A DNA stretch of 64,000 nucleotides from Athripsodes cinereus (lineage: Eukaryota > Arthropoda > Insecta > Trichoptera > Leptoceridae). The stretch is taken from contig OX388316.1 of the NCBI GenBank assembly GCA_947579605.1, forward strand, positions 17,735,290-17,799,289, written 5' to 3'. Shown here one piece after another: positions 1-10,929 of the stretch; position 1 is the first letter of the stretch; every line of letters starts with the position of its first letter. The translations under genes and the position numbers were made by a program. The notes beneath the pieces are model-generated. The model saw only the letters and a program-made list of their open reading frames with translations. It ran no database searches and had not been told where the DNA came from.

Positions 1-1040
1 TATAATTCTCCATATTGCATTTTTAGTTGAAATTAAAAATGTATGGCGTAAATAATTTTCTTCGTAATTTTTCTTCTCTGTCTGCAAATTTCACTACACA
101 ATCTTGCATCAGAACTACCTACATGAACACATTCTTATTTTCATCTTTAATAGCACAATTTTTGGTTCAATAATAATTTTCCATCTGCAAAAATAAAATA
201 CAATTTCAAATATAATCTGTGCACGTCCACATTTATGTGACAGAAGATCCATCGATACATAAATATTAGTCGAATAAGTCGGTAGTTACATGGCAATAGG
301 TTGTATCTCGCATTTTTTGCGTTTTCAAGTTTGTTCCATAAAATGCTCAAAATAGTGTAATATTTGATGTGGCAAAAGGATATGTCTCTTTATAGTCAGA
401 ATAAAGAGAGAAAAGACGTAACTTATTGACATGTAGAAAGATTGTTTTCATCAACATGGCAAAAAAACTCAAATATTTTTAAACTGCAAGAAATTATTTA
501 GTGAATGTTACATACATCTTGTAGAAGAAATTATTAAGAGAATGTTACATCTATCTTGTAGAAATAATAATTACCTTCATTTTGATATATAATGCTCGAA
601 ATTTGGCTGAAATATCTCTTTTGCAAACTTTGTTTTTGCTCTCCTATAAAATTATGTTTTAGTGAGATACAACCTATTGCCATGTAACTACCGAATTATA
701 GTAAACAAATATTAGTACACATTTCGTTCATATTAGTTATAGTAATTTGGTTCTTAATATAGCAGAACCTACGGATTATTTTAGCACAATGCAACAGGCG
801 ACGTGGGGGCGCTAATAGCGTATGGACTCTCCATATTGTTTTTATTTTTGAAATTAAAAATGTATGGCGTAAATAATTTTCTTCATATTTTTTCTTCCCG
901 TGAATTTGTAAGATGTTTTAATAGCCTATAGTTTATTCCGGGCGGAGAAGAATCCAACAAATCAAAGATCATTCAAATCGGTACAGCCATTCTTGAGTTA
1001 TAAGTGTTGTAACACACACGTCTTCCTTTTATATATTAGA
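1..1040 (-). mobile_element. Helitron fragment (5' part, runs off window edge)
   Basis: Reading the minus strand from 1,040, this begins TCTAATATATAAAAGG after an A, the usual A|TC start of a Helitron. It is a near-identical inverted copy of 34,481-35,525, where a complete element can be followed to a CTAG|T end. Only about the first 1 kb lies inside the window. No Rep/helicase coding sequence is visible, so it is a non-autonomous copy. Confidence 0.7.
273..699. mobile_element. MITE carried inside the Helitron
   Basis: Inverted ends of about 35 bp (around TCGGTAGTTACATGGC at 280-295 and its complement at 670-695) enclose a non-coding AT-rich core. The same insertion is present at the matching place in the second Helitron (34,822-35,250), so it travelled with the Helitron family. 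Confidence 0.55.
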
Positions 1041-1382
1041 TTTTTTTCATTCATTTAGATTTTATTAAGTATTGGCCTCGTTTTGTGTTATATCATTTAA
1101 TTTTTTACCGTCAGTTGAACAACGCTTATTTTAAAGTTTTTATAGTAATTTTACCAAATAATATGTATATTAAGTTTACCTTTTTATTGTACCTAATTTA
1201 TTACATTTGATGAAAATTTAAACATTTTTTTTAATTTTTTCTTCTTCTTCTTCGACATTATGTAGTTACTCGTAAAAACAAAGACAAATTTGATTCTCAA
1301 AGTAAATTTACTTTGAAAAAATATTCTGCTATGTACTTACATATTTAATTCCGATGATCGAATAACTCTTATTGAAATTTAG
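1041..1382. other. AT-rich intergenic DNA, nothing recognised
   Basis: Poly-T and AT-rich sequence without a supportable ORF or repeat border. Confidence 0.5.
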
Positions 1383-1757
1383 TCTTCAAAACAATATGAA
1401 AACCACGAGATCAATAGTAGGCTGCGCGATAGAATTCACAACATAGGGATAAGAGAAATTTGTGAAGTAGCAAAAAAAGGTGATGGTGAGAACATGTTGA
1501 AATAATGGAACCATTCAGATTTTTCTACACCGCTCTCGAAGGAAAACCATAGGACGTCGTCTGTTCAAAAACTTACAGCTGGCAATCTACATCGCAGGAA
1601 GACACAGCTCTGTTATCTAAAAGAAGAGAAAGTAGAAGAAGATTATTCATCCCCGGATCTGACGATGTCTAATGACAAATGCAAGGCAATCTTTTATGTA
1701 TATTCAAACAATTCAACTAAATTGTCAATTCAAATTTTCCTGTTCGTCAATTTCTAG
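1383..1757 (+). pseudogene. Unidentified protein-like stretch with one in-frame stop
   Basis: One frame stays open for about 124 codons except for a TAA at 1,503-1,505, ending at TAG 1,755-1,757. The translation is charged and protein-like (around REICEVAKKGDGENMLK before the stop and KEEKVEEDYSSPD after it) and differs from the AT-driven ORFs nearby. I do not recognise the family. It could be a decayed host exon or a remnant of a mobile-element protein. No flanking splice sites or start were convincing. Confidence 0.3.
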
Positions 1758-2402
1758 ATTACGAGGATTTTAATGAAATCACATTTTTTTTTGCAAACGC
1801 GGTGACAAGAATGGAAATACTATAATAGTACTCATAGTTAATTTCATCAATAATATCTCTAATTTTAGGTCAAACAAACAATAACATCTTCATATATTAT
1901 AACCGATGGGTTTTGCAACTGAATCATCTTTTTCATAGAAGATTCGTTTTATTCATGCTACTAGAGCTGTAACCATTGACTTCTTGTTTATGAGTGATCC
2001 GTGTTTTACGTGACTTATTCATAACAACAATCTATGCAAGTAAAAGTAATTTTTTCATATTAGTACATAAAGAGTTTATTGATTTGATATTTAGGTATGT
2101 CACAAACCTGTTTTTGAGTGTGATCTTAAGAACCACTTCACCAGCTCATACATTAAAGTCTTATTTATAACTTCACAGAAGCACTTGCAATTTTACCAAC
2201 ATTTTTTTGGGTATGCTATGCTTTAGAAAGATATCGATTCAGAATGAATATTAGAATAGACTTTTGTTAATTCCCTACTTTCAATCCATGCGTGTGTATG
2301 ATTGAAGAGGCACCTGCCTTCACCCGGATATCTCACTAGTCGTAAACTTCTATTTTTTCGCACATTCATACCAAAATTGTCCTCACAGTCGGGTCATTGG
2401 GC
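1758..2402. other. AT-rich DNA, nothing recognised
   Basis: No ORF, RNA gene or clear repeat border seen before the MITE at 2,403. Confidence 0.4.
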
Positions 2403-2617
2403 AGACCTGAGGCCTGAGTCAACAACACACTATCGCGTCACGTTCCCGCTCCGTTAGCGTTCGGGTGCAGACGATGGTGCGCCAAAGTGTTAATTTTCTT
2501 AACTATTGTGTATCTTAGCAACGAAATTGACATTTGCTTGCAACATCGTCTGCACCCGAACGCTAACGGAGCGGGAACGTGAGACGAAAGTGTGTTGTTG
2601 ACTCAGGCCTCAGGTCT
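2403..2617. mobile_element. Palindromic MITE, family M1 copy 1
   Basis: A 215-bp non-coding element with long inverted ends. AGACCTGAGGCCTGAGTC at the left is complementary to the right end at 2,600-2,617, and the GTTCCCGCTCCGTTAGCG block is also present on both arms. Closely related copies lie at 3,554-3,760 and 38,481-38,682, and a diverged relative at 6,091-6,230. Confidence 0.8.
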
Positions 2618-3553
2618 CTGTGTCATAAAAAAAATTGTTTCACGTGTGTTATAAATTATTTTTCATCCCGAGAGAGACGTCTTTCGACTTATCAGGACAT
2701 TATCAATCAATGTTAAATGTCTTGTTAACTCTTTCGAGCGAGTTTCCATGTCCGATCTGTATTTTTATTTTGTATTGTAAATAACAATATGAGGAAACCA
2801 CAAATAGCATTAGTTCCATATTAGGTACCATCAGTAAGTTATGTTTTATTATATTTTTATTTACCTACTCATAAAAATTAAAATATAAAAAGAACTACAG
2901 CGTAGGTGGGCAGCTTAAGAAAACATTATATAATTTTTGTTACATTTACTTTTTTGTCATAAATTTAGAACATAATAAAAATAAAAATATACAAGGAAAC
3001 CAGATGTCCTTCGTAGATTATTGTTATAATGGAAGTATGGCATTACACATTTCCTACAAGAGATGATATTTGGTTGGTTGGACCATTAGTAGGATGTGTT
3101 TTATGGAGTGCCAAGCATAGATTATTGCCATTGTCATTACATATTAACTGTGTCTTATGGATTTAATGTGGTACCTACTTATTATTAAGTATTGTGGTGC
3201 GCCAAATCATCACATGTTAGGGGTGTCACCAACGATCTTTATTTTTACAGTTTAATTTTGATGATTTTCATTAACATCACGGCATTTCTCACAATCAGGT
3301 TAGTCAGCGGATTAACTGCATTGATATTCTCATCTCCGTGCCAATACAAATTAAAAATATTCAGGATAATGGAAAACCTTATCGCTAAATTGAAAATGTT
3401 GAATGTTTGAAAAGTGATGTATTAAGAATACTTGCTTTTTTCGAGACATTCGAAAACTTACTAAAAAGAGTGGGATAACTTTTCCCAATTTTTTTTAAAT
3501 CTCTGATGCCGTTGTTTTTGGAACGATGCATTGTCTGAAACCTTGAGTCAGAA
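2618..3553. other. Intergenic DNA
   Basis: AT-rich. A 45-codon ORF (3,029-3,166) is open but unsupported. Around 3,420-3,490 there is a weak match to the dispersed repeat family described at 24,418. Confidence 0.35.
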
Positions 3554-3760
3554 CAGAGGCCTGAGTCAACAACACACTATCGCGTCACGTTCCCGCTCCG
3601 TTAGCGTTCGGGTGCAGACGATGGTGCGCCAAAGTGTTAATTTTCGTAACTATTGTGTATCTTAGCAACGAAATTGACACTTGCTTGCAACATCATCTGC
3701 ACCCGAACGCTAACGGAGCGGGAACGTGAGACGAAAGTGTGTTGTTGACTCAGGCCTCTG
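3554..3760. mobile_element. Palindromic MITE, family M1 copy 2
   Basis: Same architecture and nearly the same sequence as 2,403-2,617. It starts CAGAGGCCTGAGTCAAC and ends with the complement. Confidence 0.8.
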
Positions 3761-3904
3761 GGGGCCTAAAATGGACACATTGAGTAATTCATCTACAATT
3801 CATATTTGGTGAAATTCCTATTATGATTCATATAAAGTGGCCTTTTTAGCCCCCCAGTTCTGTTTTTGTCAATTATTATAGAATGTTCGTAAAATATGCA
3901 TGTT

Positions 3905-4085
3905 TTACATGATGTTGTTATGAAATAAAGACATTGTGTATCTTAAATTCAGCGAGATAAGATTTGTCACGCATCCTGAATGTTTTAATTGTTGTTGGTT
4001 TGGAGAGGACAGTTTGCGTGTTTGTTACATGTAGTTGGTCTGCTGGTTACCCCACTTATGGGATATGATGTGATCGTATAGTATT
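3905..4085 (+). repeat. Dispersed retroposon-like family A, copy
   Basis: Shares with 24,418-24,690, 42,890-43,056, 13,735-13,930 and 63,690-63,960 the order: AAATTCAG...ATGAGGT-like block, CATCCTGAATGT, GAGAGGACAG, then a GGGATATG-like end. It is diverged here. The minus-strand fragment at 4,290-4,400 is a further partial copy. Confidence 0.5.
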
Positions 4086-4510
4086 AAATTACAATTCTGT
4101 TGGTTTTTATTGATTAAAGCATGAAGATCACGTTTATTTTTAGAGAAGATATAAGTTTATTGAGAGCTTCCCAATAACTCGATTTAAACAAATAATCAGA
4201 GTGTCAAATATTAAATGGTTTTACAAGAACTTCTTCAAAGGTAAATTAATTTTGAAAGTAAATATTTAATAGCACCAAATGCCACCCTCTCAATGCCATC
4301 ATATCATTTCTCAAATGTGGGGTTACCAGTAGATTAAGTGCTTGTAATAACCATTAATGTTTTCCTCTAAGTGCCAATAAAAAATTAAGACATTAAGGAC
4401 GAGTTTTTATAAACAAGCGTTCTCTAATCATGACATTTTTATATCCTTATTACAGACATGTTTAAAATATTTCGGAAATAGATAACAGTATGTTATTTTC
4501 TCCGTTTCAG
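4086..4510. other. AT-rich DNA with a family A fragment
   Basis: Only the inverted family A piece near 4,290-4,400 (GTGGGG and GTGCCAATAAAAAATT blocks) is recognisable. Confidence 0.35.
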
Positions 4511-4631
4511 AGAGTGGTGACCATGCGCTTGAAGATGATTTTGCCGCCAAAGACCAATAAACCACCTTCACATACCCAGCCGCAAATTACTATGATCGTA
4601 TCAATACCTTTGTACGCAGAGGCGATTCAAG
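4511..4631 (+). other. Candidate isolated exon (weak)
   Basis: A 121-bp stretch lies between an acceptor-like TTTTCTCCGTTTCAG (ending 4,510) and a donor-like AAG|GTAAAT (4,632). One frame is fully open. In two other frames the translation is protein-like (NYYDRINTFVRRGDS near the 3' side), with an apparent frameshift between them. No neighbouring exon was found, so this may be a decayed exon or chance. Confidence 0.18.
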
Positions 4632-5029
4632 GTAAATATATATTATTTGTTCTTTATTAACTTCCAAATTATGTTCTTGTTTTTAATAATCGCTTGCATA
4701 GATACATAGGAATTTAATCATATTAACAGGCATTTTATGTAAGAATAATTATGAAAAAATGTAAAATTGTTGTTAGTTGGAAAAAATCACCTACATAATT
4801 ATAATCTACTCTATGCAAATCATCACATTTTTTTATGAATATTTATTTGTTGATTTCATTATGTAACTGATGATATGCAAAAAGAATAAAATTAATAAAT
4901 GAAATATAAAAAATAAAAAAAATACTAACCCTATTAGAATAAATCTATTCCCACTCATTCTAAATAAGTTGCAAACGACTGAATGATGTTGAGAAGTATA
5001 AAATAGAATACTTCCATTCTTTTTGTAAG

Positions 5030-5215
5030 ACTATGGTTGAGCAGGTTGAGTTTTAAAAGGCAAGGATTATCACCATTAGACTGCTTTCCTCACGGAGTTG
5101 GCAGAGAGGATCGAGTGCCTCATTCTCAAATCTATGCATACACTTTTTGCTTCTGTCACTGTCATACATCTCTGCTGTTCAGTTTACTCAAAATATGAAC
5201 ATCCTCTAAGGTCTA
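5030..5215 (-). pseudogene. RTE-like reverse transcriptase, C-terminal scrap
   Basis: On the minus strand a short frame matches the pattern seen at 15,709-15,990 and 27,660-27,810 (DGHVLS-LNRR-C-R-type block, then EAK and a cysteine). It is heavily decayed and only useful as evidence of an old non-LTR insertion. Confidence 0.45.
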
Positions 5216-5905
5216 GTTTACATGATATTTCCATTTAATATTTTAATACTTATTATTTTGTACAATTCTGTAAGTGATGATTTTTAAACCGGTCCTGGAA
5301 ACATTTTTGTATAAAAGTCTTGTGTTATTATTAAATATTATTATTTTCTTATGTGCAAAAAATAAAGATCACGGCCTTCCACATATACCTGACTATTATT
5401 ATATCAAACATCATGTTATTTCCTGTTACATTTTCATATTAAAAAAACATATAAGACAATAGGTATCTACATTTACTAAAGTACACAATACTCGCATTTA
5501 TGAGCTATTAAATAATAACACAATTAAGGGCAATAATATATTTTATTTTTCTTATGGTAACACTCAAAGTAACCACTATAAGAGTGATGATGGCTTTATT
5601 ACCGAAAATTCGGAATCGTTTTATTATTTGATGGTACCTATCATTTTTATAAATTATATGATACTAAATTTATGAAGCCGAATTTTGAAGTATATTAAGA
5701 ATAGTAATAAAAAGAAATAATATATGAATTTCATTGACGTGACTGTCTTTATCTCCTTCTTTCTATATCTATCACTGTACCTCCCATATGAAGGATAGTC
5801 AGAAGACTAATGATAAAACATATCCACATGCCCTCCTCTAAATAAATTCAGGATGGATGGCATACAGAAGACGTCAAATGTTAAGACATTCGTCTATCTT
5901 CATTT
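5216..5905. other. AT-rich intergenic DNA
   Basis: Nothing recognised. Confidence 0.4.
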
Positions 5906-6030
5906 GTCGGCCGGTGTGGTGCGGAGATAACGCTCTTGCCTTTGAACCACATTGTACCGGGTTTGATTCTTGGCCAGGGCAAAATGAAAAATGAGCTTTT
6001 TAAATTTTTTAAGTGTCTCTGAGATAGTCG
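5906..6030 (+). mobile_element. tRNA-headed SINE, family S1, 3'-truncated
   Basis: Begins GTCGGCCGGTGTGG and carries a degraded B box (GGGTTTGATTC) followed by CCAGGGCAAAATGAA. Compare with the full copies at 9,721, 35,782 and 61,268. The 3' half of the SINE is missing. Confidence 0.7.
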
Positions 6031-6090
6031 GTAGATATACAGGCACTTCTCTCTGTGTTATAAAATACATTTGGGATTGGTAGCATACCA

Positions 6091-6230
6091 GCAGCCGTAG
6101 TCAAAATACATTTTAGCGTTATTGTATTGGTCATTGTGTATTTTAGCTACGAAAATTGATACTTTCTCGCAAAGTCATCTAAGTAGTCGAACGACTACAT
6201 AGCGTTAAAATATGTATTGACTAAGACTGC
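6091..6230. mobile_element. Diverged relative of MITE family M1
   Basis: Inverted ends GCAGCCGTAGTCAA / TTGACTAAGACTGC surround a core (CATTGTGTATTTTAGC...) that aligns with the M1 core (TATTGTGTATCTTAGC...). It looks like a separate subfamily sharing the core but not the termini. Confidence 0.5.
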
Positions 6231-7087
6231 TTATCACTGAATAGAAGCTTATAATTCGAATGCCTCTACTTAACTTATGCCAAAGTATTATTTCTTCAAA
6301 GAATAAGTATGCAAATTATACAAGCACCTACATATATGCCCAAGCCATTATTAGATATATCTTTGACTTGATTTATGTAATAGAATGAAGTATTTTTGGC
6401 ACATTGAGGATTCTCTATACGTTTCTTACATGCAGTGGGTTTGATTTGAAAAATAGTCCAGCTACTTCCTCATTCCGCCTTCACCACACAAACATAATTA
6501 TAATGAATATATTGCTTATTTGATAGAATTTGGTATGTGTTTTGGTTTCTTGCGAATTCAGCTACCTTCATCTTAATTACAATAATGAAATTTCTTCAAG
6601 TTTGGAAAACTTTGAATTGAAAAAATTAATATGTTTTTAAGTAATATTTTAGGTTCAAAATGTACTTAGTTAAATGCTTAATATGTTTCCTTATTCAATA
6701 ATAATCATGTTATACTCTAACTACTGACATTGTTTATATATCTTTTATAATTACCTATAATGCACCATTTAAAATTACAATAATTATATCGTTTTATTAT
6801 TTAAACATAATTTAATTCATTTTATAATTTGAACTCATTAGGCGAGTAGACTGGTTTTCACCGTCCAATTAGCTATTTTTATCAGCATCTTCAAATCTGC
6901 TCCATATTTGGCACCGGAACTCCTGACGATTCTGACATTCTTTAATATATACACTCTGTCAATATCCTTACAAGACAAGCAATAGGGTTTCTAAACTACC
7001 ATCAACCCACACCAACACAGTGATGAGTTATCATATTCGTATTATAATACTTAGTAGATCAAATGGTAGATAATTATTTATCTTTGC
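6231..7087. other. AT-rich intergenic DNA
   Basis: Nothing recognised. Confidence 0.4.
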
Positions 7088-7509
7088 CCAAAGGCGTACC
7101 CAGCATTTTCCTACAGGGGGGAGGGGGGGTGAATTAGCAAATTTTTTATTTTACGATTGTTAGTAGGCGCTTTTTAAGTTGATTGAGGGTAGTAAGCGTA
7201 CTTATACAACTTTTCGAAATTTCTCCCCCTTTCATACTGATTTAGTAAAAGAGTTTCATATATTTCAGGTTTTCATCGTTTTTGTCTTACGATTTGAAAA
7301 TCACCCGATTATCAAATTTTCATTTTGGTATATGAATTCGAAAGGTTTAGTGATCTAGTTTTTGTACAACAATTTTAAAACGACCCTATTAGTCTGACTA
7401 CTAAGAGGAGGCAACTTACCAATTCAAACCTAATTATCCATACTTCTCATATTTTAATAATTATTTTGTGTGTTTTCCTACTATTATCGAAATCCATGGG
7501 TACGCCTAT
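7088..7509. mobile_element. hAT-like MITE with 8-bp target duplication
   Basis: The termini contain AGGCGTACCCA in inverted orientation (7,091-7,101 and 7,497-7,507). The flanks repeat ATCTTTGC directly (7,080-7,087 and 7,510-7,517). An 8-bp duplication is typical of hAT insertion. Non-coding, with a G-rich run near the left end. Confidence 0.65.
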
Positions 7510-7517
7510 ATCTTTGC

Positions 7518-8188
7518 TATTTAAGTATTATCATCCAGGACTTATATGGTAATGATGATTGTTAAGATAACTGACTTCTGACTTGCGTAGGTGAGAGATG
7601 TCATAGTATAGGTATATTATTATGTTCGTAATATATATACTCGTATCCTTACGATCAATTTCAATTTATTTATAATACAGTTATATTCTTCATAATAATA
7701 TTACCTATCATTCCTATACTATAAAAGGTTTCTATTGTTACAGTCATGTTATTATTATATTCGCTATTTATGCAGTGTCACTGACTCTAATGACCTGTTT
7801 ATATGTAGTCCTTGTATTATTTGATTTGATGCTTATCTTTAGTTTCTTGTTGTTCAATGAGTATCTTTACAAAGTTTATATTTTCAATCGACGATTCTTG
7901 GTGGAAATTCATGTTGAATTAATTATTAAAAGCTTTTCGCTAGCCTGGTGATGTAAGTGGAAGCTCTTGAAAGCCGACTCGCGTCCAGTAAAAAGTCACT
8001 GTGGATATGCTATAAATACGTGTTTTATTTATAATTAATTAGAGTATCTTTTTTCTGTTTTTTTTTTTATTCTGACATTTTTGTTTAATAATTATACATA
8101 ATTGTTGTTTTTAAATTAGCAAATAATTGGCCGGTAAGTAAATAAAGAACATAGCTATTTCAATGCTCCTCATCAATATTACTAAAAT
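7518..8188. other. AT-rich DNA with a short shared retroposon block
   Basis: The block at about 7,972-8,026 (CGCGTCCAGTAAAAAGTCAC...) recurs at 14,168-14,222, where it precedes a retroposon-like 3' tail. The rest is unrecognised. Confidence 0.4.
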
Positions 8189-8322
8189 ACGGGGTTCGAT
8201 CCCAGGTGCCGGCAAACTCCCCTTTCACGACACAAGCTTTTAGCTTACTGTGAAAGGTGTATAAGGTTGTATTTGGGTTTATAACAAAAACCCAGATATA
8301 TCTTTTTAAAAAAAAAAAAACA
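8189..8322 (+). mobile_element. tRNA-headed SINE, family S2, 5'-truncated
   Basis: Contains the B box GGTTCGATCCC, the block CCTTTCACGACACAAGC, the GGGTTT...AAACCC hairpin and an A-rich tail. It matches the full-length copy at 42,553-42,733. Confidence 0.75.
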
Positions 8323-9114
8323 TTTTTCCTCAATAAATACCGCGATCAATTTCATTGAATTATAAATAAAACGCTACGAAACAACTGTGTGACATTACAG
8401 TCAACAGTGATTGACAAATAATTAGCATAAAGGTGTTAAAATGTAATAATAAGATATACTTAGCGACATTTAGATACAAATTAGTTGTTTTTAATAACCG
8501 ATTGAGACATTACTATTACCTATATCACGCAAACGTCAAAATATTTTACCAAGTTTTTAAGGGACATACATAAAATACAAGAATTTTATTACATTTGAAA
8601 AATATAAGTAATGTCAAATACATATGTTTGTAGTTAGATTGCGTGAGTCTAAATACAAGTGGATATATATAAAATACGAGTACCTGATGTGATAAATCTT
8701 TGATTTAAATCATAAAATGTTTCATTAGTCTTCTATATGTAATTTGATAATAGTGAGTGGGTAGATAATATCACATATAAAGACATGTGGTGTATAAACA
8801 GGTGTTTTATACATTTTTACTCTTCTACGTCATTTTACAAATACACAATATGTGACGAACCCGCATCCTCCGCAAATCGGTGCACTTAAATAGATAAGAT
8901 TATCGAAATGACTGGAAGACATTGCGCTGTTACAATAAGTTCGCTCTTCGATCAGTTTGCAAACCTTTTTGTACATTTTATTTACTGCCCAATCAAGGTT
9001 CATTTATGTATTTAATTAAAATTAATCGTTATTCTTAACATTTTAATTAATGATAAGTAGTCGTGAGAAATTAATTGAAATATATAAAAATTCATATATA
9101 AGTATATATATAAT
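8323..9114. other. AT-rich intergenic DNA
   Basis: Nothing recognised. Confidence 0.4.
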
Positions 9115-9549
9115 GAGTTACAATCCATTGGATTGGTCTGCAACGAGTTTGGTTTTTCTTCTCCATTCGTCCCTATTCTCCGCCAGTCTTTTCAGCTCTA
9201 CGTATGAGCCACAGTTCATATCACTCTTCAGTTGGTCCATATATACGTCTCTTGGTCGGCCTCTGCCATTTGTCCCCTCGGTCTTACCCTCCGCGATGGC
9301 TATGAGTAGTCCTGGGTGCCTGATGTTGTGGCCAATCCAGTTAGCTCGTTGTTGGATGATTCTCTTAAGGAGTTGCCTTTTTTCGCCTACCCTGGTTAGT
9401 ACTTCTTCGTTTTCGACGTGCTCCGACCAATGGATCTTAAGCATGCGTCTGTAGCACCACATTTCAAAGGCCGCCAACCGTCCGCTTTCACTCTTGCTGA
9501 TGGTCCATGTCTCACAACCATAAATATAAGTAAATGATTTAATTTCCAT
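9115..9549 (-). pseudogene. Non-LTR (RTE-like) reverse transcriptase C-terminal fragment
   Basis: An open minus-strand frame of about 143 codons reads YGCETWTISKSESGRL, MLKIHWSEHVENEEVL, a GHNIRHPG block and GRPR. This is the thumb/C-terminal region common to RTE-type endonuclease-reverse transcriptases. The polymerase palm and endonuclease are absent, so it is 5'-truncated, as is normal for dead LINE copies. Its 3' end is at about 9,115 in AT-rich DNA. Confidence 0.8.
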
Positions 9550-9720
9550 AAAACAATATACATTAATTATATAAAAACTTTATACTGAAACAGTTCGCGT
9601 TCAGATAACACGTTTAAACTTTTATTGGTTTTGTTCTCAGTACTACAAAATTAATTATTCATGCAATTTTAGAAGGTGTAGGTACTTTAAAATCGTGTCA
9701 TAGTTCACATAATATTACAG

Positions 9721-9958
9721 GCGACCGGTGTGGCGCGGAGGCTAACGCACTTGCCTTTGAGTCACAAGGTCCCGGGTTCGATTCCCGGCCAGGGCAAAAT
9801 GAAGAATGACCTTTTTCAGATTGTCCTGGGTCTGGGTGTTACATGCATATGTGTTTAGTGCATTGTATATGTGTATCGCCGTGTTAGTACCCATAATACA
9901 AGATTCATATCTTAGTTTGGGACTAGCTCGGTCTGTGTGAATTGTCTACACGTGTTAC
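9721..9958 (+). mobile_element. tRNA-headed SINE, family S1, near full length
   Basis: The head contains an A-box-like GGCGCGGAGGCTAACG and the B box GGGTTCGATTCC. The body is GAATGACCTTTTTCA, GTCCTGGGTCTGGGTG and TTTGGGACTAGCTCG, ending near GAATTGTCTAC. Pol III promoter boxes and repetition at several places support a SINE rather than a tRNA gene. Confidence 0.85.
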
Positions 9959-10042
9959 GTGTTATGTTAATGCTATAAATGCTTTTTGAATTTTTATTTA
10001 GTAGGTACTTTCACGTAACTATCGCAACTATACGCAACTAAT

Positions 10043-10577
10043 GGGGTGTTCACATTTGGCGAATATCGCCAGCCGAATTTCAAAATATAACGCCAGGCGA
10101 AAAAACAAAATTCGCCGTACACCCATTGATCGTCACACCTGTTCACACAAGTCCACCGATATAGAAACGATCTGTCAGATGCGCTTTGATTTTGACACTG
10201 TTTTCAAAATGGCGTCGAGATGGAGATCGCGAAGTGTTTATTTTTAGTCGAAAATGTTATAGTAGAGGTTATAAGGCGCCTTTTAATTAAGGGAACAAAC
10301 GCCACAAACCAACAAAAAAGATAACAGCTGTCACGAAGCGGGAAACATTATAAAATTTATAGGTTATAAAGCTTTTACCATAGACACAAACGCCGCGCAT
10401 ATCTGCGCATGTGCAAATCGTTCGATCGCCCGAGAAAGTTGGAAGGTGGTCAACTCGAGACGATATCGTTTCTACTGGTTTTTATCGTTTCAGACTAGCT
10501 GTCATTTTGTTCACACGGTTCAAATGGCTGGCGATATTTTGGTGCCCTAGCGATATTCGCCAAAGTGAGAACACCAC
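10043..10577. mobile_element. 535-bp MITE, family M2 copy 1
   Basis: The termini GGGGTGTTCACATTTGGCG and (complement) GTGGTGTTCTCACTTTGGCG form an inverted repeat that continues through GAATATCGC. An almost identical element of exactly the same length lies at 37,386-37,920. Both are flanked by AT on each side, which may be a 2-bp target duplication. The small ORFs inside are shared because the DNA is copied, and show no protein-like character. Confidence 0.85.
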
Positions 10578-10861
10578 ATAAGTTCATGAATGAGTTCAAC
10601 TAAGCGCAACTAAGCTCATGATTTTTTTACATAATTTTGTTTCACCGTGCATGCTGTAGACACGCTTAATTGGGGGGTCGGCCTGACCAGATTAATGTGT
10701 CTTTTTGTTTATATTTTTGTAAACTCTCTGTATATATTCAGTAAATAGATAAATGAAAAAGGATGCATAATTTATCTGCGTGGTGAAACTTGTTCATATA
10801 AGTACCATTTACTCAATGCTAAAAGATGTGTAGGTTTTTTACTGTTAATCTTTTCTTCAGA

Positions 10862-10929
10862 ATAAGATATTTATTTATAATGTTTACCATTATAAATAAA
10901 TATCTTATTTATAATGGTAAACATTATAA
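10862..10929. repeat. Two interlocking perfect palindromes
   Basis: A 21-bp inverted repeat (10,862-10,882 with 10,888-10,908) overlaps a second 19-bp inverted repeat (10,877-10,895 with 10,911-10,929). The DNA can form either of two mutually exclusive hairpins. Confidence 0.8.

Noticed and set aside
3029..3166. 45-codon ORF with hydrophobic centre
   Set aside because: Short, no splice or homology support, and expected by chance in DNA of this composition.
9050..9454. 134-codon plus-strand ORF
   Set aside because: Antisense of the reverse-transcriptase fragment on the minus strand, which has the recognisable motifs.
9721..9800. tRNA gene suggested by A and B boxes
   Set aside because: The same head recurs with a long non-tRNA body, and the cloverleaf arms do not close. 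It is a SINE head; the same applies to 29,310, 35,782, 42,660, 48,160 and 61,270.
10041..10247. 68-codon ORF repeated at 37,372-37,590
   Set aside because: Conserved only because the 535-bp MITE is duplicated; the composition is not protein-like and it spans the terminal repeat.
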